DNA of 64,000 nucleotides from Acidobacteriota bacterium (GCA_013289835.1 JABCZG010000003.1:124001-188000), one strand, 5' to 3'; shown: positions 8,667 to 17,528, counted from the first letter of the stretch. A program made the numbers and translations. The notes: generated from the letters alone by a model not told the origin.

Positions 8667-9050
8667 ATGAAGTCCCGCGCACGGAAGCTCGCACTTTTGT
8701 TCACGCTAGCGACTTGCAGTGCGCTTGCCCATGGCAACAAGATCCACGTCCTCGGCACGCTCGAAAAGATCAGTCCCGATTCCGTGCTGGTGAAAACAAA
8801 AGAGGGCAAGTCCGTTGAGGTGAAGCTGGTCGCCTCAACTGTTTATGTCCTTCACGTCGCGAGCAGTTCGGGCAACACATCAAATCTCAACGAAGACAAG
8901 CCCGCAAAAATCTCCGACCTTGCCGTTGGCGACGTCGTCGTCATTCATGCCACTCCCAAGGACAACGCGCTGGAAGCGGACGAAGTGCGATTCTCCGTTC
9001 CGATGGCTGCCAAACCTACGGCGACTACCCCTGCGAAGCCAAAGTCGTAA
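8667..9050 (+). CDS. Small secreted DUF5666-like protein
   Basis: A well-placed CAGGAGG precedes the ATG at 8667. The 127-residue product has a signal peptide (about residues 1-22), then a small beta-rich domain with HVLGTLEKISPDSVLVKTKEG and the segment LAVGDVVVIHA, which resembles the OB-like DUF5666 proteins found in many secreted bacterial products. The C-terminus is a proline/threonine-rich tail. Function is unknown. It lies 41 bases after the cytochrome gene and is convergent with modC. Confidence 0.65.
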   Translation: MKSRARKLALLFTLATCSALAHGNKIHVLGTLEKISPDSVLVKTKEGKSVEVKLVASTVYVLHVASSSGNTSNLNEDKPAKISDLAVGDVVVIHATPKDNALEADEVRFSVPMAAKPTATTPAKPKS

Positions 9051-9073
9051 GAACACTTTAGATTTTTGAGCTT

Positions 9074-10198
9074 TTATTCCACTATGTGGCACGAGTGCGT
9101 CTTTAACACCAGCCACACGCGGCGCTCCGCGGCTAAGCCCAAGGCACGCACGGCTCCCGGCGTCACGTGAACGATAAACAGGACGCCGCAATCCACGCGC
9201 GCAACGACCATGGTTCCGCGCTGTTCCAGCGAAACGATTCGTCCCTCCATCACGTTTCGCGCGCTTAATCCAATCGGCCGCTCCACCGCCAGCAGAATGT
9301 CGCCCGCGCGAATGGCGACTTTCACGTGAACTCCCGCCGCTGCATAACCCAGCGGCACTTCGATCTCGCATATGCTTTCGTCCAGGCGGACGCGCATCAC
9401 GCCATCTGGTTCGCGCAAATCGAGCACTGTGCCACCCAAAACGTTTTCGAAACCGGCTGCTTGCGCCAGTTTTTTTCGGCGCGGCGCGTCCAGCACTTCC
9501 ATCGGCGCTCCGGCGCTTACGATGTGTCCGTTGTCCATCGCCAGAACGCGTTCGCCGAGAGCGTCGACTTCTTCGCGGGTGTGCGTCACATACAGTATGG
9601 GAATACGCTTTGCCGCATTCCACGCGCGCAAATCGTCAACAATGGCCGCCTTCAATTCGGCATCCAGTCCGGTCAAAGGCTCGTCCAACAGCAGTACGCC
9701 CGGCTCTGTCACCAGCGATCGTGCAAGCGCGACGCGCTGTTTCTCGCCTCCGGAAATCGCACCCGGCTTCTGTTTCCGCAGTTTCTCCACGCGAAACGCG
9801 GTGAGAATTTCTTCCACGCGTTCCCGCCGCTTCTCGGGCTGCAAACTGCTCAGCCCGTATGCCACGTTTTCTTCTGTGGTCAGGTGTGGGAACAGGGCGA
9901 GCGTTTGAAACACGTAGGCGATTCGCCGATTCTGCGCCTCGCGATAAATTTTGCGGGAGGAATCGAAGAGCACATCGCCGCCAACGGCGATCCGTCCTTC
10001 ATCCGGTCGCGTCAAACCAGCGATACAGTCCAGCAGCGTCGATTTTCCAGCGCCAGATGGCCCGAATAAGATGGTGATCCCATGTGAAACTTCGATGGAG
10101 ACATCGAGAACAAAGGAAGAAGCGCCCGCATTGCGACGCGCTTTGCGGATGCGCGCCGCCAGCACGCAGGGTTTTATTTCGCCGCCCACGGCGTCCAC
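9074..10198 (-). CDS. modC: Molybdate ABC transporter ATP-binding protein
   Basis: ATPase subunit of the molybdate importer, 374 residues. The Walker A loop GPSGAGKST is at 46-54, the ABC signature SGGEKQR at 149-155 and Walker B LLLDEP at 169-174. A C-terminal region of about 130 residues forms the molybdate-binding TOBE/Mop part (NVMEGRIVSLEQRGTMVVARV). The GTG start at 10198 overlaps the end of modB by 25 bases; later in-frame starts are possible because no strong ribosome site is visible. The order modA-modB-modC is the standard one. Confidence 0.88.
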   Translation of the reverse strand: MDAVGGEIKPCVLAARIRKARRNAGASSFVLDVSIEVSHGITILFGPSGAGKSTLLDCIAGLTRPDEGRIAVGGDVLFDSSRKIYREAQNRRIAYVFQTLALFPHLTTEENVAYGLSSLQPEKRRERVEEILTAFRVEKLRKQKPGAISGGEKQRVALARSLVTEPGVLLLDEPLTGLDAELKAAIVDDLRAWNAAKRIPILYVTHTREEVDALGERVLAMDNGHIVSAGAPMEVLDAPRRKKLAQAAGFENVLGGTVLDLREPDGVMRVRLDESICEIEVPLGYAAAGVHVKVAIRAGDILLAVERPIGLSARNVMEGRIVSLEQRGTMVVARVDCGVLFIVHVTPGAVRALGLAAERRVWLVLKTHSCHIVE

Positions 10199-10842
10199 AC
10201 GCGGCGGTTCACCGCGTACACCACCGACAGCACCGCGAAGGAGATCACGAGCAGGAGCAGCGCCATGCGATTCGCTTCGCCATATTCGAGAGATTGCACG
10301 CGATCGTAAATGTCGATCGAAACCGTGCGCGTCACCCCGGCAAGATTTCCTCCGACCATCAGCACCACGCCAAATTCACCGAGCGTATGCGCGAAGCTTA
10401 ACACCACGGCCGTCACGACTCCCGGCAATGACAATGGGAGGATGACACGCCAAAACGTCCGGAAACTTCCCGCACCGAGCACGGCCGAGGCATCCAGCAG
10501 TTTGCGATCCACGCTTTCGAACGATGACACCAGCGGCTGCACGGCAAATGGAAAACTGTACAGCACCGATGCCAGGATCAATCCGCCGAAGGTAAACGCC
10601 AGTCCATGCCCGAAGAGCGCGATCCACAGCTTTCCCAGCGGCCCGCGTGGACCCATCGCTACCAACGCATAAAACCCCAGAACTGTCGGCGGCAGCACCA
10701 GCGGCAATGCCACGACGGATTCCAGCAGAAACTTGCCGCGCCATTTCGAATAGGCAAGCCAGTATGCTACAGGCATTCCGATCGCCAGCAGTATCGCCGC
10801 CACACATACCGCGAGCTTCATTGACAGCCACAATGCATCCAT
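10174..10842 (-). CDS. modB: Molybdate ABC transporter permease
   Basis: Inner-membrane permease of 222 residues with about five hydrophobic helices. The EAA loop that contacts the ATPase is visible as LLDASAVLGAGSFRTFWRVILPLSLPG. GGAGAA precedes the ATG at 10842. The end of the gene overlaps the start of modC, as is common in mod operons, and modA lies 53 bases upstream. Confidence 0.88.
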   Translation of the reverse strand: MDALWLSMKLAVCVAAILLAIGMPVAYWLAYSKWRGKFLLESVVALPLVLPPTVLGFYALVAMGPRGPLGKLWIALFGHGLAFTFGGLILASVLYSFPFAVQPLVSSFESVDRKLLDASAVLGAGSFRTFWRVILPLSLPGVVTAVVLSFAHTLGEFGVVLMVGGNLAGVTRTVSIDIYDRVQSLEYGEANRMALLLLVISFAVLSVVYAVNRRVWTPWAAK

Positions 10843-10895
10843 GCGGTTCTCCGCCTTGATTTTCTTCTCGTCTCTAAGTACTCAGCGGCGTTGCG

Positions 10896-11687
10896 TTATT
10901 TCTTTCCTGTCCGTTCCGGCATGGTAAATCCATACTTCGCGAGTGCTGCGACGCCTTCCGGGCTCTTCACGAAATCGAGGAACGCTTGCGCGACAGCTTT
11001 ATTTTTCGCCGCCTTCAACACTATCGCACCCTGCTCGATGGCCGGATGCATGTCCGCGGGAATCTCCCAACTCTTTCCATCTTTCATTCCCGGCGAAACC
11101 GCCAGCGACATCGCAACGATGCCCGCTTGCGCATTGCCTGACTGCACGAACTGCGCGGCCTGCGAAATGTTTTCTCCATAGACGAGTTTGGCCTTCAACT
11201 GCTCGTAAATCCCCGCCTTCTGAAGCGCCGCCACCGCCGCGCGCCCGTACGGCGCATGTTCGGGGTTCGCAATGGCAATCTTCTGCACGCTCGCGTCCAG
11301 CAAAGCATTCCAGCCGAGTTTCGACAGGTCCAGCTTCGATTCCTGAGGCATCCAGATCACAATCCTGCCGACGGCATACGGATGGAGCGTCCCGGGCTCG
11401 GCGACCCCGCTGGCCTCCAGCTTTTTCGGGTACTCAATATCAGCGGAAAAAAACAGATCGAACGGCGCGCCATTCTGAATCTGGGAGAAGAAATTCCCGC
11501 TCGATCCATAGGTTACGTCTACTTTTGTTCCTGTCTGTTTCTCAAAACTTTGGGCCAATTCCCCCATGGCAAAATTCAAGTCGGCCGCCGCGGCAACTCG
11601 AATCTCCCCCTGTGCCTGAGTTTCGCGAGCAACACATAAAAGCATTAGCACTGCAATCAGAACTCGGGTTGCGATTCTCATTGACAC
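10896..11687 (-). CDS. modA: Periplasmic molybdate-binding protein
   Basis: Substrate-binding component (263 residues) with a cleavable signal peptide (about residues 1-25, ending TQAQ). The mature protein carries the ModA signatures VAAAADLNFAMGEL, TYGSSGNFFSQIQNGAPFDLFFSAD and the hinge region YGENISQAAQFVQSGNAQAGIVA. Tungstate or other oxyanions are possible alternatives, but the regulator upstream also has a Mop-type domain. It is the first transport gene of the operon and follows the regulator by 58 bases. Confidence 0.88.
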   Translation of the reverse strand: MSMRIATRVLIAVLMLLCVARETQAQGEIRVAAAADLNFAMGELAQSFEKQTGTKVDVTYGSSGNFFSQIQNGAPFDLFFSADIEYPKKLEASGVAEPGTLHPYAVGRIVIWMPQESKLDLSKLGWNALLDASVQKIAIANPEHAPYGRAAVAALQKAGIYEQLKAKLVYGENISQAAQFVQSGNAQAGIVAMSLAVSPGMKDGKSWEIPADMHPAIEQGAIVLKAAKNKAVAQAFLDFVKSPEGVAALAKYGFTMPERTGKK

Positions 11688-11745
11688 CTCTCCACTCTGC
11701 GCCCCTGTATTCTCCGCGTACTCTGCGTTGATTGTTTCTGTTTCC

Positions 11746-12153
11746 TCAAACCCGCAGAATCATCACTTCCGTGGATTTGATGAGCGCCGCGGCACGGTCT
11801 CCAGGCTTCAAGCGCAGCTCTTTTGCCGCATCCGCCGTAATGATCGAAGTAATATGCTGCTCCCCGATCGCCAGCGTGACCTGCGCCAGAAGTCCGCTGA
11901 GTTTCAGCGCCACCACGCGTCCGATCAATTGATTTCGCCCGCTGATCTTGCGGAAATTTCCGCGCCTCGTTTCGATGTCGCCGCGCTCCAGTTTTTTGGG
12001 AAACAGACGGTCAATCTCGCTCTCCGGCACGCGATGATGCCCGCCCGGGGTCTTCACCGATTTGAGCTTGCCGTGATAGATCCACTGTTTCAACGTGGGA
12101 TAGCTGATGCCCAGGATGTTTGCCGCCTCGCGCGGCGCCAGCAGCTTCTGCAC
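11746..12153 (-). CDS. HTH-TOBE molybdate-responsive DNA-binding protein
   Basis: Probable regulator of the mod operon. I chose the GTG at 12153 because GGGAGGG sits just upstream; the frame is open to 12198 but without a ribosome site. The first 50 residues are an excisionase/MerR-type helix-turn-helix (APREAANILGISYPTLKQW, then GGHHRVPESEIDRLF). Residues about 65-135 form a single Mop/TOBE molybdate-binding domain (GRNQLIGRVVALKLSGLLAQVTLAIG, then LRLKPGDRAAALIKSTEVMI). The combination acts like a compact ModE; repression of modABC when molybdate is plentiful is inferred from position. Confidence 0.78.
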   Translation of the reverse strand: MQKLLAPREAANILGISYPTLKQWIYHGKLKSVKTPGGHHRVPESEIDRLFPKKLERGDIETRRGNFRKISGRNQLIGRVVALKLSGLLAQVTLAIGEQHITSIITADAAKELRLKPGDRAAALIKSTEVMILRV

Positions 12154-12278
12154 GGTCCCTCCCGCAAACTCGCAGAATACCGCAGGCAGAGTCGCCACAT
12201 CAATACGTTTTTATACGATTAGAATAGAGGAGACAGGTGCAGCGTGCTTTCGTTTCCAGCACTTCGCAGCCGCAGATC

Positions 12279-12509
12279 TCAAATCCTCTGCAGCAATTCT
12301 AAATATCTTTCCCGACTGATCTGTGCCGTGCGCAGGACGTTTTTGATAATAAAGACAGGCAGGGCATCATAGCGAGGAACAACCAATGGCCGCAGAATTC
12401 CTGGCTTACTGAATATCATGTGGTCACCCTTTTCCCGTACTAGGGCAAATCCCTCCATCTCCAGAACGTGCACCAGTTTTTGATAGGGGATCGGAACGAT
12501 GCGAGGCAT
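12279..12509 (-). CDS. hicA: HicA-family toxin (mRNA interferase)
   Basis: A 76-residue double-stranded-RNA-binding-fold toxin. The family pattern, a glycine and arginine followed by a short loop with the catalytic histidine, is seen as GFALVREKGDHMIF with H30, and the C-terminal helix ISRERYLELL is typical. HicA cleaves mRNA and is neutralised by HicB. The gene follows the HicB-like gene by 11 bases, in antitoxin-toxin order. Confidence 0.78.
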   Translation of the reverse strand: MPRIVPIPYQKLVHVLEMEGFALVREKGDHMIFSKPGILRPLVVPRYDALPVFIIKNVLRTAQISRERYLELLQRI

Positions 12510-12520
12510 CTGCGGAACCG

Positions 12521-12871
12521 CTAGACAGAAGGAAGGGCCAGCCGTATTTTTTCGCGAAGGAGTATTGGATGACGCCTGTACGTCTTGCCATGCTTCTCGA
12601 ACCCGGCTTCAGCGAGGATTTCTTCGAGCGTTCCCATGTCCGCGGCCGCTTCAATGAAAAGTGACACGGCCTCGCGCAATCGCGCTTTCGCCTGGCTCGC
12701 TGTCTTCCCGCAACTGGAGATGTCCAGCTCCGGCGTGTACGCGACGTGGCTCGCCCCTTCTTTCCAGACTTGCAGTGTCAGCGAGATCTCCCTGTTCCCG
12801 TTTCTGGCGGCGAGAGTGGTTGTGGCCATAAACTTCATGCTAGACCCGGAGGAAATACTCGTCAACTTCAT
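12521..12871 (-). CDS. hicB: HicB-family antitoxin
   Basis: The 116-residue protein has the partly degraded RNase H-like HicB fold: LQVWKEGASHVAYTPELDISSCGKTASQAKARLREAVSLFIEAA, in which the substrate-like HicB pattern of a YxAxxPELD segment and a following amphipathic helix can be seen. The first in-frame ATG is at 12871; a second at codon 12 is also possible. No clear C-terminal DNA-binding domain is visible, so autoregulation may differ from longer HicB proteins. It pairs with hicA directly downstream. Confidence 0.72.
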   Translation of the reverse strand: MKLTSISSGSSMKFMATTTLAARNGNREISLTLQVWKEGASHVAYTPELDISSCGKTASQAKARLREAVSLFIEAAADMGTLEEILAEAGFEKHGKTYRRHPILLREKIRLALPSV

Positions 12872-12887
12872 AACACTGGTGCACTGT

Positions 12888-13550
12888 CTACTTACCGGCG
12901 GCGGGCAAAACTCCTAGCGGCTCCCCTTCCGCCTTGGCCGCTTCCGCGGGGGTCAACAGTCCCTTGGCGCGCATCGCTTCGATCACCTGACTGCGCCGCT
13001 GCAACGCGCGGTCCGGCTGCTCATTGGGCGGGCCAATCCCCCCTCGTATCATTCCTGCGAGCAACGCGGCTTCGGCCACGCTCAGATTGCCGGCGTCCTT
13101 GCCATACATATGCCGGGAAGCATCCTCCACGCCAAATCCGCTAGCGCTGATGTACACCCGATTCATATAGATCGTCAGAATCTGATCGCTGGAAAATCGC
13201 GCGCGAATGTGGTGGTCCAGGCGGAGCTGATTCAATCCGTACGACAAGGCTCCGGGAGTTTTCCGTTCGCAAAGAAGCGAACGAGCCAAGAGCAGAGATT
13301 GCGCTCGGTCTGGCTCCGCAACGGCAATCGCGTCCCGCACTGTTTTTCCAATCTGGGTTGCAGGTAGAACCGTAACTGGACCTGCGAGACAGGCATCCGT
13401 CAAGACTGTGGGAGCGCTTGGCGCAAACTGGGCGAGATGGGCGACATCGGGCAAATCACGCGTGTAGAGATAGAACCAGCCTAGAAATACGGCCATGACG
13501 AGGATTACGAGCACAAGTCCGGTGGACACAATCGTGAGTAGTCGTCTCAT
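12888..13550 (-). CDS. GT51 transglycosylase-like protein lacking catalytic motifs
   Basis: The 220-residue protein has an N-terminal membrane helix (about residues 5-26) and a region matching the second half of the GT51 peptidoglycan glycosyltransferase domain: FSSDQILTIYMNRVY, GFGVEDASRHMYGK and LSVAEAALLAGMIRGG. The first half is altered. The EDxxFxxHxG motif with the catalytic glutamate is absent, the GGSTxxQQ motif is replaced by sequence around SLLLARSLL, and the second glutamate of RKxxE is missing. The intact enzyme at 30200-30913 shows what is lost. It may be a structural or regulatory relative rather than a polymerase. There is no stop or frameshift within it. Confidence 0.7.
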   Translation of the reverse strand: MRRLLTIVSTGLVLVILVMAVFLGWFYLYTRDLPDVAHLAQFAPSAPTVLTDACLAGPVTVLPATQIGKTVRDAIAVAEPDRAQSLLLARSLLCERKTPGALSYGLNQLRLDHHIRARFSSDQILTIYMNRVYISASGFGVEDASRHMYGKDAGNLSVAEAALLAGMIRGGIGPPNEQPDRALQRRSQVIEAMRAKGLLTPAEAAKAEGEPLGVLPAAGK

Positions 13551-13619
13551 GATTCCATATCGTTGCCGACCCGCTTCAATGGGAGGATCTATTCAAGTGA
13601 CGTTTTTAATTCGATCTTC

Positions 13620-16043
13620 CTAATTCCGCAAAGGCTTGCCCGTCTTGAGCGTGTGAGCAATGCGCTCTTGCGTTTTCTTTTCGCCCAGAAGAGAGACAAA
13701 GGCCTCGCGTTCGAGATCGAGGACGTACTGTTCGCTGACCAGTTGCGGCGAAGTCAGTGGCCCGCCCGCCAGAATGTTCGCGAGCTTCCGGCCCACGTGG
13801 GCATCGTACTCCGAGGCGTAGCCGCCGCGCATCATCATGTGGATCGCCAGCTTCGCGCCGGCGAGAAACTGTTCGCCCAGGACTTTGATCTGCGTGGTCT
13901 GCGCGCCTTCTTGCCAGCTTGCCGCCAGCGGCTTGTAGCCGCCGCGCGCCAGCGCCAGCGCTGCCTCTTTGGCGTCGGCAACCAGGCGGTCGCGGTTCAT
14001 GGACACGCCATCCTCGCGGCGCAAATAGCCGAGGTCGCGGCACTCTTCCGCGCTGGTGCCCACCTTGGCCATCGCGATTCCTTCGAAAACGGGTCTCAAT
14101 GCGTGAAATAAATCCAGATCATTGTCGCTCGCGGCATGTTCGTTCGCGCGGATTAGCATCTCCTTTGTGCCGCCGCCGCCGGGGATCAGGCCGACTCCCG
14201 TTTCCACCAGCCCGATATACGCTTCCGCGGCTGCCTGAATTCGTGTGGAGTGCAAGCTCACTTCGCACCCACCGCCCAGCGCCATGCCTTGCGGCGCGGC
14301 CACAACCGGTTTCGGTGCGTATTTCAACGCCAGATTGATGTTCTGGAATTGCTTCACGGCCATGTGCAGCTCATCCCATTCTTGTTCCTGCGCTCCGACC
14401 AGGACGAGCATCAAGTTCGCGCCCACGGAAAAATTCACCGCCTGGTTGGCGATGACCATGGCGTCGAAATCCGAATCCAGCCGCTTCAGTCCTTTGTGCA
14501 GCATGGCGATCAGGTCCGCGCCGATGGCGTTCATCTTGGCGTGGAATTCGCAGCACACCACGCCGTCGCCGAGATCGATCAGGCTTGCGCCGGCGTTGCG
14601 TTCGACTTCGCGGCCGGCGTCTTTCAGCGATTTGAGAATGATGACGCCGTTCGGCTCTTCGACTTTCTTTGCTCCGCCGCCGACGATATCGAAAACGGTC
14701 GTCGTACCTTTCTCCGATTCGTAAAATCCTTTGCGTCCGCTGGCCAGCACTTTTTCGATCACCGGCGGCAGCGCGCGCCCTTCTTTCTGCACTAGCCCGG
14801 CGAACGGCTTCATACCGATGGCATCCATGATTTCGAATGGTCCAAGCTCCCAGCCGAAACCCCAGCGCATCGCGCGATCCACGTCCACGACGTTGTCGGA
14901 AATTTCCGGTACGCGACGCGCGGCGTACAAACACGTCTCGGAAATCCCACCCCACAAAAATTGTTGCGCCTTGTCGCCCTTCTGCCCCTCCAGCACGGGT
15001 CCGATCAGAGCACGCAGCCGCTCGCGAGTGTCTTCAATGGCTTTGCCCATTTCGAGCGAGGCAAATTTTGCTTTCTGCCTCGGGCGATACTCCATGGTGT
15101 TCACGTCGAGCGTCAGGATTTCCTTTTCGCCAGCGCCTTTAACCTTTTTGTAGAAGCCCTGGCCGGTCTTGTCGCCGAGCCATCCGCGCTTGGCCATCTC
15201 TTCCACCAGCGCGGGCAGTTTGTACATCTCGCGGGATTCGTCGCTCAGCGCCGTTTCGTAAATGTTTTTCACCACGTGCACTAACACGTCGAGGCCAACG
15301 ATGTCCGCGGTTCGAAACGTCGCGGACTTCGGCTGGCCCACCGCCGGGCCGGTGCAGGCGTCCACCTCTTCCACGGTCATTCCCAGCGTGCCCATCAGAC
15401 GCAGCGCGTTCAGCATCGAAAATGTTCCAATGCGATTGGCGATGAAATTCGGCGTGTCTTTCGCCACGACAACGCCCTTGCCAAGGCGCTTGTCGCAGAA
15501 TTCGCTGAGCGTCTCGACAACGTCACTCAAAGTTTTCGGTCCTGGAATCACTTCCACCAATTTCAGATAGCGCGGCGGATTGAAAAAATGCGTTCCCGCC
15601 CAGTGCTGCCGGAATTCTTCGCTCATCCCTTCGGCGATCAAATGCACCGGCAATCCGGAAGTATTGGTCGTTACGATGGCGCCCGGTTTGCGGTATTGCG
15701 CCACGCGCGAAAGCAGATTGCGCTTGATCTCCAAGTTTTCGGCGACCACTTCGATGATCCAATCGGCTTCCGCGCAGCGCGCCAGGTCATCCTCGAAATT
15801 TCCAATGACAACTTTTTCCGCTAGCGCGGCCGTAAAAAACGCCGCCGGTTTTGACTTTTTCGCGGCCTCCAATCCCGCGCGAACAATTTTGTTGCGCTCG
15901 GCGGTGGTCGCACCGGCCGGCAAATTTGGCGGCACGATATCCAATAAAATGCACGGCAGTCCGGCGTTCGCGAAATGCGCCGCGATCCTCGAGCCCATGG
16001 TTCCTGCTCCCAGCACAACCGCTTTTTCGATGCGACGCTTCAT
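13620..16043 (-). CDS. fadN: 3-hydroxyacyl-CoA dehydrogenase/enoyl-CoA hydratase, FadN type
   Basis: The 807-residue two-domain beta-oxidation enzyme starts with the NAD-binding Rossmann motif GAGTMGSRIAAHFANAG (about residues 12-28), continues with the 3-hydroxyacyl-CoA dehydrogenase segments HFFNPPRYLKLVEVIPG and GKGVVVAKDTPNFIANRIG, and ends with a crotonase-type domain (about residues 480-720) containing GMALGGGCEVSLHSTRI and VETGVGLIPGGGGTKEM. Dehydrogenase first, hydratase last is the order in FadN of Bacillus, opposite to FadB. AGAAGG precedes the ATG. A thiolase partner (FadA) is not in the window. Confidence 0.87.
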   Translation of the reverse strand: MKRRIEKAVVLGAGTMGSRIAAHFANAGLPCILLDIVPPNLPAGATTAERNKIVRAGLEAAKKSKPAAFFTAALAEKVVIGNFEDDLARCAEADWIIEVVAENLEIKRNLLSRVAQYRKPGAIVTTNTSGLPVHLIAEGMSEEFRQHWAGTHFFNPPRYLKLVEVIPGPKTLSDVVETLSEFCDKRLGKGVVVAKDTPNFIANRIGTFSMLNALRLMGTLGMTVEEVDACTGPAVGQPKSATFRTADIVGLDVLVHVVKNIYETALSDESREMYKLPALVEEMAKRGWLGDKTGQGFYKKVKGAGEKEILTLDVNTMEYRPRQKAKFASLEMGKAIEDTRERLRALIGPVLEGQKGDKAQQFLWGGISETCLYAARRVPEISDNVVDVDRAMRWGFGWELGPFEIMDAIGMKPFAGLVQKEGRALPPVIEKVLASGRKGFYESEKGTTTVFDIVGGGAKKVEEPNGVIILKSLKDAGREVERNAGASLIDLGDGVVCCEFHAKMNAIGADLIAMLHKGLKRLDSDFDAMVIANQAVNFSVGANLMLVLVGAQEQEWDELHMAVKQFQNINLALKYAPKPVVAAPQGMALGGGCEVSLHSTRIQAAAEAYIGLVETGVGLIPGGGGTKEMLIRANEHAASDNDLDLFHALRPVFEGIAMAKVGTSAEECRDLGYLRREDGVSMNRDRLVADAKEAALALARGGYKPLAASWQEGAQTTQIKVLGEQFLAGAKLAIHMMMRGGYASEYDAHVGRKLANILAGGPLTSPQLVSEQYVLDLEREAFVSLLGEKKTQERIAHTLKTGKPLRN

Positions 16044-16147
16044 GTCACGCCTTCTAAAAGGGATTCGAACGGAAGGACAGGTTACAAAACCGGCAAGCGC
16101 GGGTCAAACGGCTGTGTGCTCACCCGCGATACCACTAGAATAGAAGG

Positions 16148-17032
16148 ATGGCAGAAGAAGGAAAGGTTCACGGAGCCCTCGGCTGGCTTCGTACGGCGAA
16201 GGAAAAGTTTCGCGAATTCGCGTACGGCGAAGAGGGAGAGCCGGCGGAACGGCCGCGCGTGGGCTTGGCTCTTGCGGGCGGATTCGCGCGCGGGCTCGCG
16301 CACATCGGCGTGCTGCGGGTGCTGCGCGAAGCAGGCATTCCCATTGATTGCGTTGCGGGCACGAGTGTCGGCGCGCTGATCGCCGCGAGTTACTGCGCGG
16401 GCGTGCCGCTGGAAGAAATGGAACGGATTGGCGCAATGACGACGTTTGCGGATTTTGGGCGCTGGACGCCGTCGTGGCTCGGGCTGGCCACCAACCAGCG
16501 CATGGAAAAATATTTTGCGCGCTTCACGCAGATCAAGACGTTTGAACAGTTGCGTACTCCCCTGGCGGTGGCAACGACGGACATTAACGCAGGAGTATCC
16601 GTCTACTATTCCCACGGACCGATCATGCCGCCGATCCGCGCTTCCTGCGCGTATCCCGGGCTTTTTCTTCCCATCCAATATGACGGGCGGACGCTGGTGG
16701 ATGGATTTCTGACTTCACCCGTGCCCGTGGAAGGCGCGCTGCTGCTCGGCGCGGACATCGTTATCGCCGTGTACCTCGAAGCGGGCAGCCTTTCGCAGCC
16801 GCGCACGTTTACGGATGTTCTCAGCCGCGCGTTCACGATTGTGCAGCGCCATTCGGATCTGGCGTGGCGCACGCAGGCGGACGTAGTGATCGAGCCGGAC
16901 GTGAAACCGTTTGTGTGGGACGATTTCAGCAAGACGCCGCAAATGGTCGCCGCGGGCGAAGCGGCGGCGCTGGCGGCGTTGCCGCAGATTCGCGCGGCAC
17001 TGCGCAAAGAAAAACGTGATTCGGCGGCATAG
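16148..17032 (+). CDS. Patatin-like phospholipase (RssA type)
   Basis: A 294-residue lipolytic acyl hydrolase. The oxyanion loop LAGGFARGLAHIG (residues 42-54), the nucleophile elbow GTSVG with S73, and the catalytic aspartate D185 in VDGF are in order; the usual DGG/DGA is DGF here. No signal peptide or membrane helix is visible, so it is probably cytoplasmic or peripherally bound. The gene is divergent from the FadN-type gene with 104 bases between starts; a link to lipid turnover is suggested but not shown. Confidence 0.85.
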   Translation: MAEEGKVHGALGWLRTAKEKFREFAYGEEGEPAERPRVGLALAGGFARGLAHIGVLRVLREAGIPIDCVAGTSVGALIAASYCAGVPLEEMERIGAMTTFADFGRWTPSWLGLATNQRMEKYFARFTQIKTFEQLRTPLAVATTDINAGVSVYYSHGPIMPPIRASCAYPGLFLPIQYDGRTLVDGFLTSPVPVEGALLLGADIVIAVYLEAGSLSQPRTFTDVLSRAFTIVQRHSDLAWRTQADVVIEPDVKPFVWDDFSKTPQMVAAGEAAALAALPQIRAALRKEKRDSAA

Positions 17033-17174
17033 CTCAATTTATTTTCTTCTAACCAGAATCTATTTTCTGTCAACGAAAATTCCTTCGAGAAATTCGCGAT
17101 GAAAAGTCGGTGAAGATTTTTCTCATTTCTCATTCTAGAAATTTTTAATCGCGCTTTTCAAACATTTCTAAGAA

Positions 17175-17444
17175 TTATTCGCGAGTGACCTGCACGAGCA
17201 CGGGCTGGCCTTCGCCTTTTCCGCGTTGCGTGAGCCAGGCGCCGAGGCCTTCGGCGAAGCGTTCGGGAGTGAGGCGAAAGCTGGCTTCGACTTTTCCATC
17301 GGCGACGGGCAGGGTGTCGTCGAAGTCGGCAAAGTTGGTGAAGTTGCGCATGCAGAATTGATCGAGCCAATCGAGCGGGCAGGGGCGGGGAGCGCCGCGG
17401 ATGATGACGTTTACGTTGAATTTTTGTGCGTACATGGGGCACAC
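17175..17444 (-). CDS. Small protein of unknown function
   Basis: The 89-residue open frame (or 86 from the second methionine) has protein-like composition, with FADFDDTLPVADGKVEASF and LTPERFAEGLGAWL, but I recognise no family. It lies downstream of the desaturase on the same strand, with two short hairpins in between, and its first codon is 4 bases from one hairpin. It could be a real small gene or the remnant of a larger one. Confidence 0.45.
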   Translation of the reverse strand: MCPMYAQKFNVNVIIRGAPRPCPLDWLDQFCMRNFTNFADFDDTLPVADGKVEASFRLTPERFAEGLGAWLTQRGKGEGQPVLVQVTRE

Positions 17445-17447
17445 GGA

Positions 17448-17463
17448 CGGGACGAAAGTCCCG
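17448..17463. repeat. REP-like hairpin, GGGACGAAAGTCCC type
   Basis: Perfect six-base arms CGGGAC and GTCCCG enclose a GAAA loop, followed by CCGCAACA. The sequence is similar in form to the hairpin at 17515-17528 and resembles short intergenic palindromes dispersed through some acidobacterial genomes. Confidence 0.5.
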
Positions 17464-17514
17464 CCGCAACATTTAATACGACCCCGACGATTCGGCTCGC
17501 CGACTCGGCGCGGC

Positions 17515-17528
17515 CGGGCTAAAGCCCG
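17515..17528. repeat. REP-like hairpin, GGGCTAAAGCCC type
   Basis: The arms CGGGCT and AGCCCG pair perfectly and are followed by CCGTTACAA, the same layout as the hairpin 52 bases upstream (GnnCnnACA after the stem). Both lie just downstream of the desaturase stop, where they could also end transcription, although no T-run follows on either strand. Confidence 0.5.
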
